Shown: positions 10,733 to 19,463, numbered from the stretch's first letter. The stretch is DNA of 64,000 bases from Phycisphaerae bacterium (GCA_022072445.1 JAJVHV010000004.1:95787-159786); one strand, 5' to 3'. The notes: generated by a model from the letters alone, not told the origin. Numbers and translations are program-made.

Positions 10733-13700
10733 TCAGGGCTCCGTCCGGTAGCGCGACCGGCCAAACGCGGCGATCTTGCCATCCACCGACACCACCACGC
10801 GCGTCGGCGAGGCCAGCAGCACCGCGGCCGACACGTCCGGCGATCGTTGAAACGCCTCGCCGATCGACTCGGGCGCCAGCAGCTCGCCCGTGTCGCGCGC
10901 CACACATTGAATCGCGAGCCGGCGCCGCGCGTCGACGTCTTCGCCGCCGATCACGCCGCCCGCCAGCAGCAGCGGAATCAGCGACGGATGCGCCGCGAGT
11001 TGCGACTCGTTGATGGCCGCGGCGCTCGGCGCCGAACGAAGCCACGCGCGCTGTCCGCTGGCCGTGTCGAACGCCGCCAGGTGCACCGTCTGGCGCCGCT
11101 CTTCCCCTTCGCCATCGACCATCACACTGCCGACGAGCAGCCGTTGCCCCTCGAGCCACAACGCCGTCGGCTGGCCCAGCCCGCGCAGCTCGAACGCGCC
11201 GCGCGCCCGCCCGTCGCGCACGTCCTGAAGCGTCCAGGCGGTCGTCGACGCCGTCCGCACCGCCAGCACGCTCGATCCCCCCGCCGGCAGCACTTCCTCC
11301 ACCGACCCATCCAGCTCGATCCGCCAGCGCGGCTCGAGCGTCTGCTCATCCAGGGCCATCAGCACCCGCCCCAGCGCCACCACGAGCGTCCCGTCGACCA
11401 CCCAGGCGCCGCTCGGCGTCGCCAGCGTGTCCGGCAGACTCCGCACCACGTCTCCCGCCTCGGCCGAGACAAACAGCAGCCGGTGATCCCGCCCCACCAC
11501 CACCAACTGGTCGCCCACGCCCATGATCCGCGCGATCTCGATCCCCGCCAGATCACGCCGCCAGCGCAGCCGCCCGTCGGTCCGATCCAGCGCCAGCAGC
11601 CGGTCGACGCGCGGCGCGAAAAACACGCCCATCGGCGTCAGCACGGCACGCGCCGCGAAGTCACCCTCGACGTCGAACGCCTCGGCGAACTCGTGCTCCC
11701 ACAACCGGCTGCCCGCGCGACGCTCCGGCCCCAGCCCCACGCACACCAGCCCGCCTCGCACCGGCGTCACGGCCAGCCAGCCGTCGATCAGCGCCGGCCA
11801 CGTCGCCGGCGTCGCACCATTCCGATTGCGCTGCGTCGCCCAGAACAGCTCGGCGGTTTCCTCCTCCGCGGCGCGCACGGTTCCTTCACGACCGGCCGAG
11901 TCGTGCGTCTTCCGCAGGATCGCGCCGCTGTTCAGCCGTCGAAGTTGCAGCTCGTGCTCGGTCGAATTCCGGATCAGAACGCAGCGTCCCACCACGCCCG
12001 TCCCACGCCGCGCATCCACCACCAGCCGGCACTCCGCCTCCGGCGAGAGCCGCCAGCTCCGCGTGAATCCCGCGGCGAAGGGCGGCGCGGCGCGCTCGTC
12101 GTTGTGCAGCTTGGTCAACGCCGCGTCCAGCAGCGCGATGCGATCGGCCTCGCTCTCCCCCTCGCGCGTCGCCGGCGCACTGCTGGCCGGCCCGCCGCCG
12201 AACTGGGTCGCCCAGGCCTCGCGATCGGCCTGCGTCTCCTCGGTCATGCCCAGCGCCACGTGCGTCTCCCAGCGCGCCAGCAGCAGCCGCCGCCGCACTG
12301 CTTCGGGAAGCGCGTCGTCCTCCGCGCCGGTGAGATAGTCGACCGTCAGCTCGGGCCGCGCCGCGAGCAGCGTCAGCGCCTGCCGCGCCGCCAGCCGATG
12401 CTCCGGCACGCGCACGACCTGCAAGGCTTCGTGCAGCCGCGCCAACGCCGCATCCGCATCGCCGCGCAGCCGTTCGTCGTCGCACAGCTCCAGCGCGTGC
12501 GGCAGCAGCGCGTCGAGCGCCCCGACGCCGCCCGCCTCGCAGATCAGCTCCGCCTCCCACGTCCGCTGCCCGGGCTCGTCGAGTCGGGCGAGCAGCGCGC
12601 GCAGCCGCTGCCGCGCGTGGAGCCCCAGCCGCCGCGAAAGCCCGTGCTCCTCGATCTGCCCCGACGATGGGTCAAACAGCATCTGCCGATAGTGCGCCGC
12701 CGCTTCCTCCCAGCGCCCCGCGTCCTCGAGCGCCTGGCCGAGCAGAACGCTCAGCCGGCCCGTCGCCGCCGGCGAACGCGACAGTCCCTGGGCGCGCCGC
12801 AGCCAGGCCAGCCGCTGCGGACCGTCGCTGCCGCTCGAAAGCGTCACGAACAGGTGCGACAGCAGCGCGTCGCGCTCCTGTGCGTACGCGTCACGCGCGC
12901 CGCTCGACGCCTCGATCCGCGCCAGAGCCGCTTCGAATCGGCCCGACACGATCTCCAGCCACGCCAGCGCCAACTGGGCGCGCGCGTCTTCGGGCGCCGC
13001 CGCCAGCATCGACTCGCACTTCTCGCTCAGCCGCTCGACGTCCGGGTACTTCGTCACCCGGTTCGGCGACACGCAATACAGCGAATCGCCCGAACTGATC
13101 ACGTTCCCCACCTGCGAGGCGTGCGGCCCCTCGTCGCGCTCCGCCATCAGCTTGCCGGTCCGCGCGTCGACCACCAGCAGACCCGTCCGGACCGGAACGT
13201 ACACACGGTCGTCGCGCACCAGCGGACGCCCGGTGATCTCCATCGGAATCGTGCGCCACCGCACCGTCTTCCCGTCCCGCAGATCGACGCACGACACGTT
13301 GTAGCCGCTCAGCACGACGCCGAACGGCGTCGCGCCAACCGGCTGCGCATAGTCGGTCAGCGGCGCGCTCCAACGCAGCACCCCCGTGAAGCAGTCCAGC
13401 GCCAGCAGCTCGCGGCCATCGATCGGCGCCGCCAGGAGCATCCCCCCATACACAATCGGCCGCGCCGGCTGCGGGTCGGCGTACGTCATCGACTCGATCG
13501 GCATGACCTGGTTGCGCCGCGCCAGATACGCCCCCAGCGTGCTCGGGTACGTCGCCGCCCACTTCCAGTCCCAGTATGTCTTGCTCAGGCACGCGATCAC
13601 CCCGTTGCCCGTGCACACGTAAATGCTCGTCTCGTCCTGCGCCAGCAGGCAGCGCCCGCCGCCCACGGTGAAGAACGTCGGTGGGCCGACGATCGGTATC

Positions 13701-15130
13701 TCACGCACCAGCCGCCCGTCGCGCGGATCGATCACGCAGACCAGCAGGTCGGCGCGGCGCTGCGCCGCGACCGCGATGTGCTCGCCCACCGGCACGGGCA
13801 CGTCCTGAAACGCGACGCCGAACAGCCGGTCCGCCGGATCATCCCCGAGCTTCCACAGCAGCCGCCCGCTGTTCAGATCGCGCGCCACCAGCACGTTCGA
13901 GTAAACCGCGTCGGCCGGCTCGAAGATGAATCGCCCCGGAAACTGCGTGCTCGCGTCGTCATGCCGCAGCAGCGTGAGATTCTCGATCGTGTAAAGCTGA
14001 TCGAACGCCGTCGACACCGCGTGCCGCAGAAAATGCCACAGCAGATTCCGCGCGTCGTTCGAGCCGTCGAACCCGCCCGCTTCGCTCTCGCCGCCCTCCC
14101 CGCGGCCGAACTGCGACACGCCCCGCGCCTCGACCGAATCGGCCGGAACCAGCTCGCTGGTCGCCCAACGCGGAAAGAGCGTCAACGCGTCAATCGCGTG
14201 CAGCCGCCCGCGCGCCCGCACCACCAGCGTCTCGCCGGTCAGCAGCGGCTGAACCAGCGGCAGCCGGCGGTGCTTCTCGATCAGCCCACACAGCGAGCGG
14301 TCGTCCTCGAAATACTCGCTCTCCGCCTCCCCGCGCAGCGGCCGCTCCCACACGCCCTGCATCGAAAGCAGCGGGTTGATCCGCATCGCGCCCGCGTCGC
14401 CCGCGCTGGCATGCCGCCGCCCTTCGAACCACGCCCGCAGCGCCGCCGCCCGCTGCGCCTCGCGGCCCCCCGCCGCCCGACCGTCCGACTCCAGCCGCGC
14501 CAGCTCCTCATCCGCTGACGACCACGCCCCGAGCCCGGTCAGCGCCACCACCAGTTGCGCCCGCCGCTCGCTTCCCAGCGGCTCGCTTCTCAGCGACTGC
14601 GCGTCCGCAATCGTCTCGATGGCCGGCGCGCACTGCCCGGCTTCCAGCAGCCGCGTCACTAGCTCGCGAACGATCTCCGGCGAACGCGTGCACACCGGGT
14701 ACGCCCGCAGCAGCTCGCCCAGCGCTGCGGTATCCGACGCATCCAGCGCGTCCTTCAGCCGCGCCTCGGCCTCGCCGTCGTAGAGCTGCCGGTAGTAGGC
14801 CAGCCCGTCCGCCGGCAATCCCGCCAGCAGACGCCGGCCCTGTCGCCACGCCGGGTAGAACGCTTTGCTGCCCGGATCGGCAACGAGCGCGGCGTCGAGC
14901 TGCGCGATCCGCTGGATCAACTGAATACTCAGCCGATAATCCCCGCGCTCGGCCGCTTCGCGGGCCTGACTCGACAGCAGCATTGCCTCGTTGCTCTCTG
15001 GCAACGCCGCCGTCGCCGACTGGGTAAAGTACGGCTGCGCCCCGCTTCGCGTGGCACACGCCGCCAGCGCCATGAGGGTCAGCGCCGCGCGGCCGGCGAT
15101 TCGCCCGTGATGAACTCGGACCTTCGGCAC
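10733..15130 (-). CDS. Giant lipoprotein with PQQ-like beta-propeller repeats
   Basis: A 1465-aa protein starting at ATG 15130, the first gene of the minus-strand train. The N-terminus has a hydrophobic core ending LMALAAC, which fits a lipobox; cleavage at S-G-A-Q is an alternative. Residues 40-260 look alpha-helical (TPR-like). Two sets of PQQ/quinoprotein-like blades follow, for example DLNSGRLLWKLGDD, LDCFTGVLRWSAP, VDARTGKLMAERD and LDRTDGRLRWRRD, separated by a second TPR-like block (about 700-960). The fold suggests a protein-binding scaffold in the periplasm, like an oversized BamB, not necessarily an enzyme. No PQQ-dehydrogenase active-site motif was recognised. Confidence 0.85.
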   Translation of the reverse strand: MPKVRVHHGRIAGRAALTLMALAACATRSGAQPYFTQSATAALPESNEAMLLSSQAREAAERGDYRLSIQLIQRIAQLDAALVADPGSKAFYPAWRQGRRLLAGLPADGLAYYRQLYDGEAEARLKDALDASDTAALGELLRAYPVCTRSPEIVRELVTRLLEAGQCAPAIETIADAQSLRSEPLGSERRAQLVVALTGLGAWSSADEELARLESDGRAAGGREAQRAAALRAWFEGRRHASAGDAGAMRINPLLSMQGVWERPLRGEAESEYFEDDRSLCGLIEKHRRLPLVQPLLTGETLVVRARGRLHAIDALTLFPRWATSELVPADSVEARGVSQFGRGEGGESEAGGFDGSNDARNLLWHFLRHAVSTAFDQLYTIENLTLLRHDDASTQFPGRFIFEPADAVYSNVLVARDLNSGRLLWKLGDDPADRLFGVAFQDVPVPVGEHIAVAAQRRADLLVCVIDPRDGRLVREIPIVGPPTFFTVGGGRCLLAQDETSIYVCTGNGVIACLSKTYWDWKWAATYPSTLGAYLARRNQVMPIESMTYADPQPARPIVYGGMLLAAPIDGRELLALDCFTGVLRWSAPLTDYAQPVGATPFGVVLSGYNVSCVDLRDGKTVRWRTIPMEITGRPLVRDDRVYVPVRTGLLVVDARTGKLMAERDEGPHASQVGNVISSGDSLYCVSPNRVTKYPDVERLSEKCESMLAAAPEDARAQLALAWLEIVSGRFEAALARIEASSGARDAYAQERDALLSHLFVTLSSGSDGPQRLAWLRRAQGLSRSPAATGRLSVLLGQALEDAGRWEEAAAHYRQMLFDPSSGQIEEHGLSRRLGLHARQRLRALLARLDEPGQRTWEAELICEAGGVGALDALLPHALELCDDERLRGDADAALARLHEALQVVRVPEHRLAARQALTLLAARPELTVDYLTGAEDDALPEAVRRRLLLARWETHVALGMTEETQADREAWATQFGGGPASSAPATREGESEADRIALLDAALTKLHNDERAAPPFAAGFTRSWRLSPEAECRLVVDARRGTGVVGRCVLIRNSTEHELQLRRLNSGAILRKTHDSAGREGTVRAAEEETAELFWATQRNRNGATPATWPALIDGWLAVTPVRGGLVCVGLGPERRAGSRLWEHEFAEAFDVEGDFAARAVLTPMGVFFAPRVDRLLALDRTDGRLRWRRDLAGIEIARIMGVGDQLVVVGRDHRLLFVSAEAGDVVRSLPDTLATPSGAWVVDGTLVVALGRVLMALDEQTLEPRWRIELDGSVEEVLPAGGSSVLAVRTASTTAWTLQDVRDGRARGAFELRGLGQPTALWLEGQRLLVGSVMVDGEGEERRQTVHLAAFDTASGQRAWLRSAPSAAAINESQLAAHPSLIPLLLAGGVIGGEDVDARRRLAIQCVARDTGELLAPESIGEAFQRSPDVSAAVLLASPTRVVVSVDGKIAAFGRSRYRTEP

Positions 15131-15255
15131 CGATTCCGATCCTCTGCGCGGGCATCGTCGGCGACGCCCTGTGTGATACTACCATCGGACTGATGCCGCT
15201 GTCGCGAGGTTCCTGTGGCAGCGTTTTCGGAACTTCCGCCCGCGCCCGATTCCCG

Positions 15256-15287
15256 AAAAAGAAGATCGGCCGCGCGGGCGGCCGATC
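15256..15287 (-). terminator. Rho-independent terminator after the small-peptide genes
   Basis: A perfect 10-bp stem GATCGGCCGC / GCGGCCGATC (15264-15273 with 15278-15287) has a 4-base loop. On the minus strand it is followed by TTCTTTTT. It lies 40 bases downstream of the 93-aa small gene. It could also end transcription from the plus side, where GTTGATTTTT follows. Confidence 0.75.
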
Positions 15288-15328
15288 GTTGATTTTTGCG
15301 CTCTCGACGGCTCGGAGTTATCGGCCCG

Positions 15329-15610
15329 TCAGGGCGTGTTGTCAATGCTGATGATCGGGTCCACAGTCGCGCTGCAGAACGGCGGGAACGTGCAGAACGG
15401 GTCGACGTCCGGATCGACGCCCGGGCCGCGGTAGCCCGAGGTTAGAAACGTGTACGCGAGCGGATCGCAGTTCAGGATCGAGCCGCAGGGGTTCAGCCCG
15501 GCGACATAGCGGCCAATGTTGCCCGGCGAACAGGAGCTGAGCTGAAACATGACGCCGCCGGCGGTGATCGCAAAACTCCAGCGGAAGACGGCTTTCTGAA
15601 AGCGGGACAT
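15329..15610 (-). CDS. Small Cys-rich secreted peptide or lipoprotein (93 aa)
   Basis: ATG 15610 is preceded by GGAG at a good distance. The N-terminus is basic then hydrophobic (FRWSFAITAGGVMFQLSSC), giving a signal peptide or lipobox L-S-S-C at residues 24-27. The mature part contains N-P-C-G-S-I-L-N-C-D, a motif shared with the next gene upstream (C-S-V-L-N-C-E), plus two more Cys and an acidic, Pro-rich tail. It is the last of six tandem small genes. No family is recognised. The shared motif and layout show it is a real gene and a paralogue of the 67-aa neighbour. Confidence 0.65.
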   Translation of the reverse strand: MSRFQKAVFRWSFAITAGGVMFQLSSCSPGNIGRYVAGLNPCGSILNCDPLAYTFLTSGYRGPGVDPDVDPFCTFPPFCSATVDPIISIDNTP

Positions 15611-15629
15611 AGGGTTGAGCTCCGCGGAC

Positions 15630-15833
15630 TTAGAGGCAGTCGACCAGCAGGACGACCGGGGTGCAGAAGTTGAAAAACGTGCTGCCCTCGCAGTTCAGCA
15701 CCGAACAGAAATCGAAGGCCTGGAGTGCGAACTGGCCGGCGAAATTGCCGCAACCGGTCGGGACGATCTGACAGACGGTACCGGCAGCGAATGCGGCGAG
15801 CATTCCGAGCCACTTGGAGGTTCGACGCTTCAT
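15630..15833 (-). CDS. Small Cys-rich secreted peptide or lipoprotein (67 aa)
   Basis: ATG 15833 (MKRRTSKWLG) has GGAG six bases upstream; an in-frame ATG at 15845 would leave this site unused. A basic start, a hydrophobic stretch (LGMLAAFAAGTVCQIV) and P-T-G-C resemble a signal/lipobox. The mature part has six Cys, including C-S-V-L-N-C-E, which matches C-G-S-I-L-N-C-D in the downstream 93-aa protein. Nineteen bases separate the two, so they are probably co-transcribed. Function unknown; disulfide bonding outside the cytoplasm is inferred. Confidence 0.65.
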   Translation of the reverse strand: MKRRTSKWLGMLAAFAAGTVCQIVPTGCGNFAGQFALQAFDFCSVLNCEGSTFFNFCTPVVLLVDCL

Positions 15834-15951
15834 GGAGCGCTCCATCAAAATAAACCGTGACCGGTCGTGACGCGCGAAAGTATAGGGCGGGCAAGGATGA
15901 CCGATCAAGGGGGCCGGCGGGATTCCGCCGCGGCCGCTGCCTCCGGAAACG

Positions 15952-15986
15952 AAAAAAGCGCATCAGACGACGACGTCTGACGCGCT
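15952..15986 (-). terminator. Rho-independent terminator inside the small-peptide cluster
   Basis: A 12-bp stem with one mismatch (15958-15969 with 15974-15985) and a 4-base loop is followed on the minus strand by six T residues (15952-15957). It lies 28 bases after the stop of the 39-aa gene, dividing the six small genes into a group of four and a group of two. Confidence 0.8.
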
Positions 15987-16013
15987 CAAATCTCGTGCAG
16001 CGGGCAGCGGCGA

Positions 16014-16133
16014 TCAGGCGCCGAAGATGCTGCTGAGGTCAAAAGTACTGCCGAGGTTCGGGATGACGTTGCAGCCGAGCGCCGTGAGGAACCCGCCGCA
16101 CAGCACCACCAACGCGGACAGCTTGGTTTTCAT
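16014..16133 (-). CDS. Small signal-bearing peptide (39 aa)
   Basis: A complete ORF reads MKTKLSALVVLCGGFLTALG, then C-N-V-I-P-N-L-G-S and a short Phe/Ser-rich end (FDLSSIFGA). GGAG lies six bases before the ATG. Lys-rich start, hydrophobic core and A-L-G-C fit a lipoprotein signal, leaving a mature peptide of only about 19 residues. It is followed by a clear terminator. Unknown function; support comes from the RBS, the terminator and resemblance to its neighbours. Confidence 0.55.
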   Translation of the reverse strand: MKTKLSALVVLCGGFLTALGCNVIPNLGSTFDLSSIFGA

Positions 16134-16220
16134 TTGAGTCTCCAGTATTTCGCATGCGAAAGCCCGGATGGCACATCCTGTGCCCGCGGGCGGAACTGCG
16201 GACTGCGCCCATCGCGCCGC

Positions 16221-16240
16221 CGCGCCGCTCGAGCGGCGCG
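16221..16240. repeat. Perfect 20-bp palindrome between two small-peptide genes
   Basis: CGCGCCGCTCGAGCGGCGCG is its own reverse complement. It lies 13 bases past the stop of the 56-aa gene and about 90 bases before the 39-aa gene. With no T run on either side it may be an RNA-stabilising hairpin or a protein-binding site. Confidence 0.6.
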
Positions 16241-16253
16241 CGCCGACCGGCGA

Positions 16254-16424
16254 CTAGCCGAACAGCTCTTCGTTCAGGATGTCGATCGCCAGGTTCAGCC
16301 AGCGGTTGTTGGCCGGGAACCCGTCGGTGAAGCCGCGGGTGATGCCGCCCAGGCAGCTCGAAAACAGCGTCGCACCGCCCGCAAGCAGCGCCACGTAGGC
16401 CATCCACTTGTTCTTCTTGGTCAT
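16254..16424 (-). CDS. Small signal-bearing peptide (56 aa)
   Basis: ATG 16424 (MTKKNKWMAY) is preceded by GGAG. The hydrophobic core VALLAGGATLFSSC carries an F-S-S-C lipobox-like site, then L-G-G-I-T-R-G and a short amphipathic end (WLNLAIDILNEELFG). The MTKK start and the C-L-G motif are shared with the 40-aa gene at 16689. Third of the tandem small genes in the transcribed direction. Function unknown. Confidence 0.6.
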   Translation of the reverse strand: MTKKNKWMAYVALLAGGATLFSSCLGGITRGFTDGFPANNRWLNLAIDILNEELFG

Positions 16425-16507
16425 CGCATTCTCCATTGCCGTCGCAAAGCTGTGTCCGTGCCGTTCAAGACCGCACAAACGACACCGCGACCGGCGCTGT
16501 CTTTCGA

Positions 16508-16636
16508 TTAGTCAACACCGCGCAGGACGATCGCATCGCCGATCAGGTCGCCGATGCACTGTCCAAGCTGCAGCGCGATCATGCCCGCGCTGATTCCGAA
16601 CAACGCCAGCTTGATACGAGCCAACTTGAAGTTCAT
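16508..16636 (-). CDS. Small signal-bearing peptide (42 aa)
   Basis: ATG 16636 has GGAG seven bases upstream. A basic N-terminus (MNFKLARIK) precedes a hydrophobic run and the L-G-Q-C-I-G-D site, then a hydrophobic end (LIGDAIVLRGVD). It aligns by eye with the 40-aa gene upstream around the Cys: L-Q-G-C-L-G versus L-G-Q-C-I-G. Function unknown. Confidence 0.55.
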   Translation of the reverse strand: MNFKLARIKLALFGISAGMIALQLGQCIGDLIGDAIVLRGVD

Positions 16637-16688
16637 TGATTCACTCCTGTATGTGTGCCTGAATACCCAGCCACGCGTCTTTTCGAGA

Positions 16689-16811
16689 TCAGTCGAACAT
16701 GACGGCGACGAGGATGCGCTGAATCGTGGCACCCAGACAGCCCTGGAGTGTCAGCAAGGTGCCGCAGGTGGCGATCATCAGCGCGCCCTTGACCAACGCC
16801 TTCTTGGTCAT
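16689..16811 (-). CDS. Small signal-bearing peptide (40 aa), first of the cluster
   Basis: ATG 16811 is preceded by AAAGGAGG, the strongest Shine-Dalgarno match in the cluster. The product starts MTKKALVKGALMIATCG, continues through LLTLQ to G-C-L-G-A-T-I-Q, and ends in LVAVMFD. It fits a lipoprotein signal with a mature part of about 16 residues. A hairpin in the leader (16839-16859) may control expression. Function unknown. Confidence 0.6.
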   Translation of the reverse strand: MTKKALVKGALMIATCGTLLTLQGCLGATIQRILVAVMFD

Positions 16812-16838
16812 CGAGAGCCTCCTTTCGAGGTACAACCG

Positions 16839-16859
16839 GCCGGTTCGTTTCGAACCGGC
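16839..16859 (-). promoter_or_regulatory. Leader hairpin upstream of the small-peptide cluster
   Basis: A perfect 9-bp stem GCCGGTTCG / CGAACCGGC with a 3-base loop ends 28 bases before the ATG of the 40-aa gene and just upstream of its AAAGGAGG. It has no T tail, so it looks like a 5'-UTR structure more than a terminator for mtnA, which ends at 17022. Confidence 0.45.
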
Positions 16860-17021
16860 AAGTGCGGTCGGTCACGCACCGACACGCGTTTACACTGAAA
16901 GCCTCAGGCGGCCTGATCATCCCTGTGGATGCGGGGTGTACCCGATGGGGTAGACCAGATTTGACCGCGCCGCCAAATCGAAGCGGCGAAGTCTAAGTTT
17001 TCCGCGACTCAATGCAACCCC

Positions 17022-18155
17022 TCATCCGAAAATTTTCGCAATTTCGCCCGTCGTAACCGGTTGCAGCAGCCCTTTTTCCGTCACCAGACCGGTGATCATT
17101 CCCGCCGGGGTCACATCAAAAGCCGGGTTGAACACCCCAGCACCCCGTGCCACCACCACCCGCGATCCGGCGTGTCGCAATTCTTCCTCCGACCGCGTCT
17201 CAATCGGAATCTCCGCCCCGCTCGACAAACCCCGATCAAACGTGCTCCGCGGCGCCGCGACGTAAAACGGCACACCATGGTGCCGCGCCGCGATCGCCAG
17301 CCCGTACGTGCCGATCTTGTTGGCCGTATCGCCATTCGCGGCAATGCGGTCGGCGCCGACCACCACCATGTCGATCTTGCGCGTCCCCATCAGCGCCGCC
17401 GCCACGCCGTCGCACACGACCGTCACGTCGATGCCCGCCGCCGCCAGCTCAAAGGCCGTCAGGCGCGCCCCCTGAAGCAACGGGCGGGTCTCATCCGCGT
17501 AGACCTGAAATCGACGCCCACGTTCGCGCGCCACGTACAGCAGCGCCAGAGCCGTGCCGCACCCCGCCGTCGCCAGCGCGCCGGCGTTACAGTGCGTCAG
17601 AACACCGCCACCCTCCGGCACCAGCGCCGCGCCATGCTCGCCGATCCGCCGGCAGGTCTCCACGTCCTCGGCGAGAATGGCTACGGCTTCGGCGAAGCCG
17701 GCGTTCCACAGCGCCAGGGCGTCGGCCCGCGGCGTCGCACGCGCGGCGCGCTCGATCGCACACAGCACGCGTTTGACCGCCCACGAAAGATTGACCGCTG
17801 TCGGACGCGCCGCGCTCAGCAACGCTCCCACGCGCCCCCACGCACCAGCGTCCCCTACGCCGCCACTCGCCGCCGATCGGGACAGCTCCAGGCACAGGCC
17901 CAGCGCCGCCGCGACTCCAATCGCCGGCGCGCCGCGAACCTGCAGCCGGCGGATGGCGTCGCACACGTCGGCGGCCGAGCGACATTCGCGCACCGCCACC
18001 TGCTCGGGCAGCAGTGTCTGATCGAGCAGCCGCAATGTGCCGTCCCGGCCGCCACTCCATTCGATCGTGGGCGGGAGTTTCCCGACCTGATGCGATTGGA
18101 TGGCGCGCGGCACGCCCGCGTCGTCAAACGGCCGATAGTCGCTGACGGTCGTCAT
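17022..18155 (-). CDS. mtnA: S-methyl-5-thioribose-1-phosphate isomerase
   Basis: A 377-aa protein of the eIF2B-alpha-like MtnA family. It isomerises 5-methylthioribose-1-phosphate to the ribulose form in the methionine salvage pathway, in the cytoplasm. Diagnostic motifs are RGAPAIG (74-80), the catalytic Cys189 in L-T-H-C-N-A-G, the catalytic Asp269 in V-V-V-G-A-D-R, and N-G-D-T-A-N-K-I-G-T-Y (274-284). ATG 18155 gives the expected family length; the frame stays open further but that part is not conserved. No other methionine-salvage gene is in the window. Confidence 0.94.
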   Translation of the reverse strand: MTTVSDYRPFDDAGVPRAIQSHQVGKLPPTIEWSGGRDGTLRLLDQTLLPEQVAVRECRSAADVCDAIRRLQVRGAPAIGVAAALGLCLELSRSAASGGVGDAGAWGRVGALLSAARPTAVNLSWAVKRVLCAIERAARATPRADALALWNAGFAEAVAILAEDVETCRRIGEHGAALVPEGGGVLTHCNAGALATAGCGTALALLYVARERGRRFQVYADETRPLLQGARLTAFELAAAGIDVTVVCDGVAAALMGTRKIDMVVVGADRIAANGDTANKIGTYGLAIAARHHGVPFYVAAPRSTFDRGLSSGAEIPIETRSEEELRHAGSRVVVARGAGVFNPAFDVTPAGMITGLVTEKGLLQPVTTGEIAKIFG

Positions 18156-18287
18156 GCCGGGCTTGTTACGCGATGTGCCGCGCACGGGCAAGTCCCGGCC
18201 CGGTGGGGCAGGCAGCTTGCCATGCTCCTGGCACTGCGACAGCGGGCGGGATGCCGGCTCCAGACGATTCTCGGTCGCCACGGATCG

Positions 18288-19463
18288 TCACGCCGCCCCG
18301 CCCGGCTCCGCCAACCGCAGCTCATCAAGCGCCAAGGCGCGCTGCGCGGGTTGGCTCAGCTCGGCCGCGGCCCGCCGCAAATGCTCCACCGCCCGCTGCG
18401 GCAGGCCCAGATACCGGTTGTAGATCAACCCCACCAGCAGGCGGACCTGCGGCGCGTCCGGTGACGTCGGATACGCCGCCAGAAACGCTTCGTACGCCGC
18501 GACCGACTCGTGATGGCGTTGCAATCGCGCCAGTTGGTTCGCGATCTCGAGCTGCGCCTGCCTCGGCAGCACCTGCTCCGGGTCGAGCTGCATCATCTGC
18601 GTGTAGAGCGCCACGGCCTCAGCCTCGTCACGCTCCGCGAGTCGTTCCAGTATCTGAGCCCGCAGCCGCTCCACCGGCGAAAGGCGAATCTCCGACAGGG
18701 GGCGCGAATCAAGCTGGTCGACCTGCACCGGACGGGCCGTCGCGACGCGGCGCGGCGGCGGCGCGACACTCAGGAACTGGCGCCGCCGCCAGCGGCTGAC
18801 CAGCGCCAGCATGTCGAACTGGCTGCGCGGCACGGCGCGGATCGCCAGCATGAGCATGCCGACGGCCAGGCCGAACGCGTATCCGCCCAGGTGCGCCGAA
18901 TACGCGACGCTGGAGTGTGCGGCGCCCCGCTCGATGGCGGGTGCGAGAATATTGTCCCAGAGAATCACCTTGAAGACGATGACGTAGAGCGCCGGGAGCT
19001 CGATCGTCGTGACAAACACAAAGAGGAACAACAGATTCACGCGGCTGCGCGGAAAGAGAACCAGATACGCCGTCGTGATGGCCGCAATCGCCCCCGAAGC
19101 GCCCAGAATCGGATTCGATGCTCCGGCCGCGAAGATCACTCCGGAGAACACCCCGCCCGCCAGGTAGAAGAACACATACGCCACGTTCCCCATCCGCTCG
19201 CAGACCGCGTTCCCGAAGATCCACAGAAAGATCATGTTGCCGATCAGGTGCATCCAGTCGGCGTGCAGGAACTGGTACGTCACGTACTGGTAGACCAGCG
19301 GCCGGGCCGCGTCGAGAACGTTCCAGCGCTTCAGATACTGCCCGAACGCGCCGCCGAAGTGGTCCGTCAGCAGAAAGATCAGCGCGTTGGCGATGATCAG
19401 CGCGACGTTCGCGGCCGGCATCCGCCGCGTCTGCACGTCGGTCCCGATCGGCACGATCAGCAT
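18288..19463 (-). CDS. Rhomboid family intramembrane serine protease with C-terminal TPR-like region
   Basis: A 391-aa protein from ATG 19463 (MLIVPIGTDV). It has six or seven TM helices in residues 15-215, with HADWMHLIGNMIFLWIFG (67-84) in the second, the catalytic Ser123 in G-A-S-G, and the catalytic His191 in A-H-L-G-G. All residues of an active rhomboid are present. After the membrane part a soluble helical region (about 250-385) has TPR-like pairs such as EAVALYTQMMQLDPEQVLP, probably for substrate or partner binding. It follows the zinc-ribbon protein by 118 bases. Confidence 0.92.
   Translation of the reverse strand: MLIVPIGTDVQTRRMPAANVALIIANALIFLLTDHFGGAFGQYLKRWNVLDAARPLVYQYVTYQFLHADWMHLIGNMIFLWIFGNAVCERMGNVAYVFFYLAGGVFSGVIFAAGASNPILGASGAIAAITTAYLVLFPRSRVNLLFLFVFVTTIELPALYVIVFKVILWDNILAPAIERGAAHSSVAYSAHLGGYAFGLAVGMLMLAIRAVPRSQFDMLALVSRWRRRQFLSVAPPPRRVATARPVQVDQLDSRPLSEIRLSPVERLRAQILERLAERDEAEAVALYTQMMQLDPEQVLPRQAQLEIANQLARLQRHHESVAAYEAFLAAYPTSPDAPQVRLLVGLIYNRYLGLPQRAVEHLRRAAAELSQPAQRALALDELRLAEPGGAA

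Noticed and set aside
10847..14518. A 1223-codon plus-strand frame opposite the PQQ lipoprotein
   Set aside because: Its product is Arg/His/Gln-rich without any domain, and the minus-strand frame encodes clear propeller repeats.
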